Shown: positions 58,144 to 64,000 of the stretch, one piece after another | Layout of the letters: the number at the start of each line of letters is the position of its first letter | Position numbering within the stretch: the stretch's first letter is position 1 | DNA from: DASUPK01 sp963695805 | GTDB lineage: Bacteria > Actinomycetota > Thermoleophilia > Solirubrobacterales > 70-9 | Assembly (NCBI GenBank): GCA_963695805.1 | Contig: CAVOHV010000002.1 | Location: forward strand, 186,001-250,000 | Length of the DNA stretch: 64,000 nucleotides | Direction: 5' to 3' | Position numbers and translations under genes: made by a program | The notes under the pieces: generated by a model | What the model was told of the DNA's origin: nothing | Seen by the model: only the letters and a program-made list of their open reading frames with translations | Database searches by the model: none

Positions 58144-59211
58144 ATGATCTCTGGACTCTCAACACGCAAGAAGACAGGCTCCGTCGGCCTCGACATCACG
58201 TGCGACAGCATCGCCGCCACCGAGGTTCAGAACGGTGCGGCGGTGGGCCGGACGGCGATCGTCCCGCTCCAGCCGGGCGTCGTGAAGGAGGGCGATCTCG
58301 TCAACCGTGAAGTGCTCTCCGACGCGCTCAAGGACCTGTTTGCCAGGCACAAGCTGAGCAAGACCGTCCGTGTCGGCGTGGCCAACCAGCGCGTCGTCGT
58401 CCGCAGCCTCCAGCTGCCCCTGATCGAGGACGACGCGGAGTTGGAAACCGCGATCCGCTTCCGGGCCCAGGAGGCGATCCCGATGCCCCTCGACCAGGCG
58501 GTTCTCGACCATCAGGTCGTCGCAAGGCGGGACGGTCCTGATGGCAACCGAGTGATGGATGTGCTCGCGGTGGCAGCCCGCCGGGACATGGTCGTGGCGC
58601 TGCTGGAGGCCGTCCGGTCCGCCGGCCTGCAGCCCGTCGGCATCGACCTCTCCGCCTTCGGCATGCTCCGGGCCCTCAGAGATCGCTCGGTGCCCAGGGC
58701 GGAGGAACTGGGGGAGATGCCCCTCCCGACGAGCCTCTACTGCCACCTCGGCGACGTCACCAACCTGGCCGTCGCACGCGGGAACGAGTGCGTGTTCGCG
58801 CGAGTCAGCCCCTTTGGAATCGAGACGATCGCCGATCGTCTCGCGAGCCGGCAGGGACTCTCGATCGATGACGCACGCGAGGTGATCATGGAGGTGGGGC
58901 TCGAGGAGGATGTGGAGGCCTTCCGTCAGGAGGACGCGCAGGTGGTACGCGAGGGACTCGAGGAGGGCGCCACCAAGCTCGCCGAGGAGCTCCGGATGTC
59001 CATGGACTTCTACGGCGCCCAGGACGGCGTGACGCCGGTCGATCGCGTTGTTCTCTGTGGCCCCGGGAGCACCATTCCCGGGCTGCCCGAACGGATCCAG
59101 GCCGGCCTGACCCTCGACGTCTCCGTCGATCTTCCCGCGGCGCTCGCGCACCTCGACCAGGAGGACGCCGCGCGACTGACCGTGTCCTACGGGCTGGCGT
59201 TGGACGAGTGA
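58144..59211 (+). CDS. pilM: Type IV pilus assembly protein PilM
   Basis: A 355-residue actin-like ATPase of the pilus alignment complex. SVGLDITCDSIAATEVQNG at the start, LIEDDAELETAIRFRAQEAI and VLCGPGSTIPGLPERIQAGL toward the end are PilM features. ATG 58144 is preferred over 58087, which would add 19 unrelated residues. Binds the cytoplasmic tail of PilN (next gene). Confidence 0.93.
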   Translation: MISGLSTRKKTGSVGLDITCDSIAATEVQNGAAVGRTAIVPLQPGVVKEGDLVNREVLSDALKDLFARHKLSKTVRVGVANQRVVVRSLQLPLIEDDAELETAIRFRAQEAIPMPLDQAVLDHQVVARRDGPDGNRVMDVLAVAARRDMVVALLEAVRSAGLQPVGIDLSAFGMLRALRDRSVPRAEELGEMPLPTSLYCHLGDVTNLAVARGNECVFARVSPFGIETIADRLASRQGLSIDDAREVIMEVGLEEDVEAFRQEDAQVVREGLEEGATKLAEELRMSMDFYGAQDGVTPVDRVVLCGPGSTIPGLPERIQAGLTLDVSVDLPAALAHLDQEDAARLTVSYGLALDE

Positions 59212-59217
59212 CCTGAG

Positions 59218-59988
59218 ATGCGTCCCGTCAACCTCATTCCGAAGGATGAACGCCGCGGTGACCGCGCCGCGATGCGGACAGGCGTCGCCTCGTACGTCCT
59301 CCTCGGTGCGCTTGTCATGGCCGTTCTGGCGGTCGCCGTCCTCGCGCTGACGAGCAAGCAGATCTCCGACCACAAGTCGGAGATCGCGCAGCTGCAGCAG
59401 CAGGAGCAGGCGGCCGTGGCAAAGGCTCAGAGCCTGCAGTCCTTTACGACTTTCAGAGCGGCTCAGGAGGCTCGCTCGGGCACGATCACGAGCCTTGCCC
59501 AGAGCCGCTTCGACTGGCAGCGGGTGCTCGACGAGTTCGCGCGAGTGATCCCGTCCAACGTCTGGCTCATCAAGCTTGCCGGGACGGTGGACCCCACCGT
59601 CGCGGTGACGGATGGGCCGGACCTCCAGACGCGGGACGCGGCGACTGGTCCCGCCCTCGAGATGGTGGGCTGCGCGTCCAGCCAGGATGCCGTCGCCGGC
59701 CTGATCGCGAATCTCCAGGAGATCGACGGCGTCACCCGCGTCGGCCTGGAGTCGTCGGAGCGGCCGGATGCGACCCAGGGCACCGCCACCGCCGCTCCTA
59801 CGACCTCGGACTCGAACGCCACGACCACTGACTGCCGCACCCGCGACTTCATCACCCAGTTCAAGATCCTGCTCGCCTTCGACGAGGTGCCGACGCCGGC
59901 GACCGCCTCGTCCACGCCCTCCGTCCCACCGGGCGTCCCGACGTCCGGGGGCTCCCAGCTCACCTCGAGTTCGAGCACGGGGGGCTGA
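59218..59988 (+). CDS. pilN: Type IV pilus assembly protein PilN
   Basis: A 256-residue bitopic protein starting with MRPVNLIPKDERRGDR, the PilM-binding NLIP motif, a membrane helix (VLLGALVMAVLAVAVLAL), coiled coil and a ferredoxin-like fold. The Thr/Ser/Pro-rich tail is longer than usual. Starts 6 bases after pilM. Confidence 0.93.
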   Translation: MRPVNLIPKDERRGDRAAMRTGVASYVLLGALVMAVLAVAVLALTSKQISDHKSEIAQLQQQEQAAVAKAQSLQSFTTFRAAQEARSGTITSLAQSRFDWQRVLDEFARVIPSNVWLIKLAGTVDPTVAVTDGPDLQTRDAATGPALEMVGCASSQDAVAGLIANLQEIDGVTRVGLESSERPDATQGTATAAPTTSDSNATTTDCRTRDFITQFKILLAFDEVPTPATASSTPSVPPGVPTSGGSQLTSSSSTGG

Positions 59989-59989
59989 C

Positions 59990-60883
59990 ATGAGGTCGAA
60001 CGAGCGAACGATCATCGTCGCAGTGGCCATCGTCGCCCTGGCCGCCGCCTTCTATCTGCTGGTTCTGGGACCGAAGCGCGACAAGGCCAGCGAACTGACG
60101 AGCCAGATCGACCAGCTGAATGGCTCGATCTCGGCCGCCGAGCAGCAGGCGAGCTACGGCGAGCAGGCGCGTCAGGAGTTCCCCAAGTTCTATGGCCGCA
60201 TGGTCGTCCTGGGCAAGGCCGTCCCGGGCGAGGCCGATACGGCCTCGCTCCTGGTGCAGCTCAACGGGATCGCCGACCGGTCGAAGATGGAGCTCCGGGC
60301 GATCGCCCTGAACCAGGGTGGCGCCACCGCGGCGACCACTGCGCCTGCGCCCACGCCCGCGCCCGCCGCACCGAGCACGGGATCGGCGCCGACCGCGGCG
60401 GCCAGCACGGCGGCATCGACCGCGAGCACCGCAAGCACGGCGGGTTCCACGACGCCGACAACCGGGTCCTCGCCCACTCCTTCGCCCACTGCCAGCCCTG
60501 CGCCCGCGACGGAGGCGACCGCCGCATCGCTGCCCGTTGGCTCGGTGGTCGGCCCAGCGGGACTTCCAACCCTGCCTTACACCGTCACCCTGCGGGGAAC
60601 CTACTTCGACGTCGCGAACTTCATCGGGGGAGTCGACGGACTGGTGAAGCCGGTTGCCGACGGAACCCAGCTGTCGCCCGACGGACGGCTCCTCACGGTC
60701 AACGGATTCAGCCTGCAACTCAGCGGCACGGGCTCGTCGCCGACGCTGAAGGCGAGCTTCGTGGTCACCGCCTTCTCCAGCGGAGACCTGGGGCTCACCG
60801 CCGGGGCGTCCTCGTCCGGGCCGGCCCCGGTGAGCCCCGGTGAGACCCAGGTGCAACCCGCGAGCGCGGTGGTGGCCAAGTGA
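59990..60883 (+). CDS. pilO: Type IV pilus assembly protein PilO
   Basis: A 297-residue bitopic protein: membrane helix (IIVAVAIVALAAAFYLLVLG), coiled coil (ASELTSQIDQLNGSISAAEQ), then a globular domain interrupted by about 75 residues of Ala/Thr/Ser/Pro repeats (AAASTAASTASTASTAGSTT), an unusual insertion. PilO pairs with PilN. ATG 59990 lies one base after the pilN stop; the longer frame from 59768 lies within pilN. Confidence 0.9.
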   Translation: MRSNERTIIVAVAIVALAAAFYLLVLGPKRDKASELTSQIDQLNGSISAAEQQASYGEQARQEFPKFYGRMVVLGKAVPGEADTASLLVQLNGIADRSKMELRAIALNQGGATAATTAPAPTPAPAAPSTGSAPTAAASTAASTASTASTAGSTTPTTGSSPTPSPTASPAPATEATAASLPVGSVVGPAGLPTLPYTVTLRGTYFDVANFIGGVDGLVKPVADGTQLSPDGRLLTVNGFSLQLSGTGSSPTLKASFVVTAFSSGDLGLTAGASSSGPAPVSPGETQVQPASAVVAK

Positions 60884-61674
60884 AGCTCTGGAAGCTGCAG
60901 AAGTTTGCCGGGGACGTTGTCTACGACCTGCGGAGCAAGAATCTGCTCCTGCCGGCCGTGGCGCTTCTGGTCGCGCTCGTCGCGGTCCCGGTGCTCATCG
61001 CCCGATCGGGTTCGGATGGATCGGCGGGCGCCTACGGGCTCGGCGGCGCGACCTCGGCCACGACTCCGCCTGAGAGCGAGAACGCCGTCGTCGCCTACAA
61101 CCCCGGCGTCCGCAACTTCAAGAAGCGCCTCAGCCATCTCGGCCCGAAGAATCCGTTCACACAGCAGTACACGAACTCTCCGGCGTCGCCCTCGCCCGGC
61201 GCCGATTCGCTGGGGCAGGCCCTCAGCGACTCATCGACGAGCGGCAGCTCGGGCATTGGCGGGGGCAGCACGGGTGGCGGAAACTCGGGCGGCGGCGGCA
61301 AGTCCCCCGGAAAGGTCACCCAACAGAAGACAACCTACTTCTGGTGGGAGTCGGACGTGCAGGTCGGCGAGGCCGGAACGCCCCTGACGACGATGAACAG
61401 CGTCAAGCCCTTCCAGTTCCTGCCCAGCCCGGACAAGCCCGTGCTCACCTACATCGGCACGGTCAGCGGGTCCCAGGCCGTGTTCCTGGTCTCCAACGAC
61501 GTCTCGAGCATCGGCGGCGAGGCCACCTGCTTCCCGAGCGTCGACGCCTGCCAGCTGCTCGGCCTGAACCCCGGCAAGGGCGCCGACCTGATCTACGGAC
61601 CGGACGGCAAGACCTACCACGTCCAGGTGCTGCAGGTACGGCGCGTGACGAGCTCCAAGCCGCCCAGCTTCTGA
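60880..61674 (+). CDS. PilP-like pilus assembly protein
   Basis: A 264-residue membrane-anchored protein at the position of PilP. Helix LLLPAVALLVALVAVPVLIA, a Gly/Ser-rich linker (SSGIGGGSTGGGNSGGGG) and a C-terminal domain (VLTYIGTVSGSQAVFLVSND, GADLIYGPDGKTYHVQVLQV) with two cysteines. There is no lipobox. GTG overlaps the pilO stop (GTGA). Lacks clear sequence similarity to Gram-negative PilP; the role is inferred from position. Confidence 0.8.
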   Translation: MKLWKLQKFAGDVVYDLRSKNLLLPAVALLVALVAVPVLIARSGSDGSAGAYGLGGATSATTPPESENAVVAYNPGVRNFKKRLSHLGPKNPFTQQYTNSPASPSPGADSLGQALSDSSTSGSSGIGGGSTGGGNSGGGGKSPGKVTQQKTTYFWWESDVQVGEAGTPLTTMNSVKPFQFLPSPDKPVLTYIGTVSGSQAVFLVSNDVSSIGGEATCFPSVDACQLLGLNPGKGADLIYGPDGKTYHVQVLQVRRVTSSKPPSF

Positions 61675-61691
61675 GCCGGGCCAGCACTTCA

Positions 61692-61706
61692 CAAAGTAAA
61701 GCTTTG
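61692..61706. promoter_or_regulatory. Inverted repeat upstream of the HxlR gene
   Basis: CAAAG, TAAAG, CTTTG: a perfect 5-bp repeat upstream of TATCCT (61711-61716), the -10 box 6 nt before GTG 61723. Possible HxlR operator. Confidence 0.35.
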
Positions 61707-61710
61707 CCGC

Positions 61711-61716
61711 TATCCT
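61711..61716 (+). promoter_or_regulatory. -10 box of the HxlR gene
   Basis: TATCCT ends 6 nt before the GTG start at 61723. Confidence 0.45.
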
Positions 61717-61722
61717 GGCCTG

Positions 61723-62061
61723 GTGATGGACCGCGAATGCCCCGTCTGCCGGACGGCGGACGTTATATCCGGCAAGTGGACGCTCCTGATCATCCGCGAC
61801 CTGGCGGACGACTCGCTTCGGTTCTGTGAGCTGGAGCGGTCCCTCGAGGGCATCAGCCCACGCACGCTCTCCCTGCGCCTGAGGGCGCTCGAGGAGGAGG
61901 GCATCGTCGAGCGCCGCACCTTCCCCGAGGTGCCGCCCCGCGTCACCTATCAGCTCACCGACAAGGGCCGCGCCCTCGTCCCGCTGATCGACGACATGCG
62001 CTCGTACGGCCGCCGCTGGCTCCCAGTGCAGGAGCGCGAGCCGGCCGCCGCATCTGTCTAG
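61723..62061 (+). CDS. HxlR family transcriptional regulator
   Basis: A 112-residue winged-helix regulator. Cys6 and Cys9 (ECPVC) and then GKWTLLIIRDLADDSLRFCE, ISPRTLSLRLRALEEEGIVE, and YQLTDKGRALVPLIDDM are family hallmarks; members sense thiol-reactive or electrophilic compounds through the N-terminal cysteine. GTG 61723 and ATG 61726 are adjacent; GTG fits the 6-base -10 spacing. Confidence 0.93.
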   Translation: MMDRECPVCRTADVISGKWTLLIIRDLADDSLRFCELERSLEGISPRTLSLRLRALEEEGIVERRTFPEVPPRVTYQLTDKGRALVPLIDDMRSYGRRWLPVQEREPAAASV

Positions 62062-62375
62062 GGCCCAACCCCCAAAACCGGCAATGAAGGGGAGGGGCCC
62101 CAAGCGCCCAGAGTGACTTGTGAGCAGTTTCCTGGCTGTCAGCCAGGAAAACGCTCACGATCCGTCTTCCGGCCGGCTCGCGAACGGTTTCGAGCGATTG
62201 ACCCCCATATACGGGGGCTAACTGCACGAAATCGTCGTCGACTCGACCAGCGCTCGGCCCGCCCTCCTTCATTGCCGATTTTGATTCCCCGATTTTGATT
62301 CCCCGATTTTGGGTTTTTGCTGCAAGTCCACTGTCATCGGCAGGAACGCAGGCGCCCGCGGGCAATCCGGTCTGC
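62062..62375. other. Intergenic region with inverted repeats and strong hairpin
   Basis: No gene seen in 314 bases. An imperfect inverted repeat (CAAAACCGGCAATGAAGG at 62073-62090, and its complement at 62266-62283) frames 210 bases that contain the hairpin at 62120-62158 and a small palindrome CCCC-CATATAC-GGGG near 62206. Two and a half copies of CCGATTTTGATTCC follow at the right edge. It may be a small non-autonomous element. Confidence 0.55.
62120..62158. repeat. Long perfect-core hairpin
   Basis: TTTCCTGGCT and AGCCAGGAAA pair over 10 bp around GTC; GTGAGC and GCTCAC add 6 bp beyond a 2x2 mismatch. No T tract follows, so an intrinsic terminator is unlikely. Confidence 0.65.
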
Positions 62376-64000
62376 GTGACCACGCTTGAGAGCACCACCG
62401 AGCGCCTCGAGGAGGCACTGCGGCGCCTCGCCGTCGAGGCGGCCGATGTCCTCGAGGGGCTGCTGGCGAATGGGGCGGAGATGCCATTCGACCTGGAGCC
62501 GACCGACGACGGGCCGCTGCCGATGTACTCCTACGCCCCCCTGACGGGGCAGTTCATCGAGCGCCACCTGGCTGAGCTGCGGCGCCTGGAGGCCTTCGTC
62601 GAGGTGCGCGAGATCGCAGGCGAGGAGGCCGCGATCGGCTTCCTGATCGGCCTCTGGGAGGGAAAGACCGAATTCGAGTTGGCGGGTGACCGCCTGCGCG
62701 GGGCGATCGACGCGGTCGTCTCGATGATCTCCTCCGACTCGGATGAGGCGACTCCGGCGGGCGAGGTGATCGTCCCGCTGATCGGCTTCCACATGCCCGT
62801 CAACGAAATCGAGCTCGATGGGGTTCGGATCGTGCGCTCCGACCAGGTTGAGGACGCGCCGGTCGACGCGATCGACGCCACGCGCTCCGGGGGACGCGGG
62901 AAGCCCGGCTTTCTGGCCTGCCTGAGCTGCGGGCTGGCGACGGTGGCTCCCGCCGCCGCCGTCGCGGACGACCTTCGCCGCGCCCTGCGCACCATGCGCC
63001 TCTTCCGGCCTGGCGCGGTCGGGCTACACGCCCACGGCTGGGCCAAGCGCTCAGGCGGCTGGGAGCGGTTCGGCACTGGTGTCGGCCGCCCGCGCCAGGG
63101 CGGCTACCGCCTGACCGGCAACGAGGCCGGGGAGCTGGAGAGCTTCTCCCGCATGCTGGCCGAACGGGAGACGCGCATACCCTCGCTCGACTGGGCAGCA
63201 TCCCGCTTCGAGCTCGGCGCGGAGCGCTCCTCCCTGATCGAGGCGCTCAGCGACTACCTGCTCGCCCTTCGTGGACTGCTCGAGGGTGGCGGTGCCGCCA
63301 GCACCTCGCTCTCGGCACGGGTCGCGGCGCTCGCCTGCGAGCCGTTCGAGCGCGAACAGGGCCGCGTCACCGTGGAACGGGCCCTGGCGATCGAGCGCAA
63401 GCTGATGAGCGGCGGCCGTTACAAGCCGGTCGCCGGCGCCTCGCCTCTGGATGTGATCGCCGAGGTCGAGGAGCTCCTGCGCCGCCTGCTGAAGGGCATG
63501 GCGACCGCCCAGCTGGGTGGCGATCTGCGGGTCGCGGCGGACGAGATTCTGCTCTCAGAGGGCCTCTCGGCCATGCACGTCGACACTCCCGGAATCCAGG
63601 AGACGGCCGAATGGCGGATCCCGGACCCGATTCCCGTTGACGCGCTCGACCTCTCCGCGATCTCCGACGCCCATCTGGGAACCGCCGAGATCGAGGTACG
63701 CCGGTCCGAGGTCGAGGAGCACACCGAAACCCAAACTACGTCGGAGACGAACGAAATCACCGATTTGTCTGTCCGCAGGGGCGGGGAGGATCGTCAGCCG
63801 ACGACCAGGATCATCGTCGATGAGGTCGAACTACCCGACCTAATGGGCCCTGAGAGCGACCATCGCGCTTCGACCCCGCCACCCGATTTCGGGGGTCGCG
63901 CGGATTGGTTCGCGGCCGGAGACGGCGAGCCGGAATGGCCGGCGTTCGCGAGCCCGAGGCGCAAGCAGAAGCACGACGCCGAACGGGAGCCGTCCACCGA
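62376..64000 (+). CDS. Large uncharacterised protein, 3' end outside the window
   Basis: From GTG 62376 the frame is open for 541 codons to the end of the window. The first 480 residues are helical and charged (TTERLEEALRRLAVEAADVL, IGFLIGLWEGKTEFELAGDR, LIEALSDYLLALRGLLEGGG, VIAEVEELLRRLLKGMATAQ), interrupted by RSGGRGKPGFLACLSCG and VGLHAHGWAKRSGGWERFG; the tail becomes polar and low in structure with a lysine/arginine cluster (SPRRKQKHD). No family recognised. Whether it continues far is unknown. Confidence 0.78.
   Translation, partial: MTTLESTTERLEEALRRLAVEAADVLEGLLANGAEMPFDLEPTDDGPLPMYSYAPLTGQFIERHLAELRRLEAFVEVREIAGEEAAIGFLIGLWEGKTEFELAGDRLRGAIDAVVSMISSDSDEATPAGEVIVPLIGFHMPVNEIELDGVRIVRSDQVEDAPVDAIDATRSGGRGKPGFLACLSCGLATVAPAAAVADDLRRALRTMRLFRPGAVGLHAHGWAKRSGGWERFGTGVGRPRQGGYRLTGNEAGELESFSRMLAERETRIPSLDWAASRFELGAERSSLIEALSDYLLALRGLLEGGGAASTSLSARVAALACEPFEREQGRVTVERALAIERKLMSGGRYKPVAGASPLDVIAEVEELLRRLLKGMATAQLGGDLRVAADEILLSEGLSAMHVDTPGIQETAEWRIPDPIPVDALDLSAISDAHLGTAEIEVRRSEVEEHTETQTTSETNEITDLSVRRGGEDRQPTTRIIVDEVELPDLMGPESDHRASTPPPDFGGRADWFAAGDGEPEWPAFASPRRKQKHDAEREPST

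Noticed and set aside
58159..60030. Minus-strand open frame of 623 codons opposite pilM and pilN
   Set aside because: PilM and PilN motifs on the plus strand are clear; the minus frame shows no family features.

Overview
The window is high-GC DNA, densely packed on both strands. It most resembles a Thermoleophilia/Solirubrobacterales-type actinobacterium: GTG/TTG starts are common, F420/flavin LLM oxidoreductases, ergothioneine genes, GlpX-type fructose bisphosphatase and actinobacterial regulators are present, and the type IV pilus locus lacks an outer-membrane secretin. That placement is inference from gene content. Many genes carry a TANNNT -10 box only 6-10 nt before the start codon, so leaderless mRNAs seem widespread. 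No tRNA, rRNA, CRISPR array, prophage or intact transposase gene was seen.

Layout. 1-8.9 kb: 3' part of a thiolase, TetR regulator, secreted protein, ECF sigma with a membrane-anchored partner, secreted hydrolase, alcohol dehydrogenase-like gene behind a hairpin and small upstream ORF, acyl-CoA dehydrogenase, lipoprotein. 8.9-16.5 kb: L-2-hydroxyglutarate oxidase, a split repair pair (LigC-type ligase and LigD-like polymerase), SpoIIM-like membrane protein, crotonase, disulfide reductase, thioesterase and a frameshifted DUF421 gene. 16.5-24.4 kb: pyruvate kinase, P-type ATPase, RES/Xre toxin-antitoxin pair, secreted Ig-like protein, LLM oxidoreductase and SnoaL-like protein. 24.5-28.4 kb: three-gene proton-translocating transhydrogenase operon, lipoprotein, LapA-like protein. 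28.5-34.3 kb: a dTDP-rhamnose/glycosyltransferase cassette bracketed by a diverged direct repeat of about 85 bp. 34.3-43.9 kb: egtB-egtD, regulators, carotenoid oxygenase, LLM oxidoreductase, glpX and a BrkB-like protein, with REP-like palindromes.

44.0-61.7 kb: principal sigma factor gene preceded by a promoter and intrinsic terminator, then a complete monoderm-style type IV pilus locus: pilT, a membrane protein, pilB (frameshifted), second pilT, pilC, two near-identical pilins, three minor prepilins, pilD, pilM, pilN, pilO and a PilP-like protein. Each major pilin gene has its own cyclic-di-GMP-I (GEMM) riboswitch and intrinsic terminator; the 817-bp unit is a recent tandem duplication. This is the standout system: second-messenger control of pilin dosage through two diverging riboswitch copies, with a sigma-28-like promoter intact only in front of the first.

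61.7-64 kb: HxlR regulator, a 200-bp region framed by inverted repeats, and a large uncharacterised gene running off the window. Several genes (pilB, DUF421, LysR, a small gene at 37.1-37.4 kb, and possibly genes at 28.0 and 28.5 kb) carry single-base frameshifts, which could be real decay or sequence/assembly errors.
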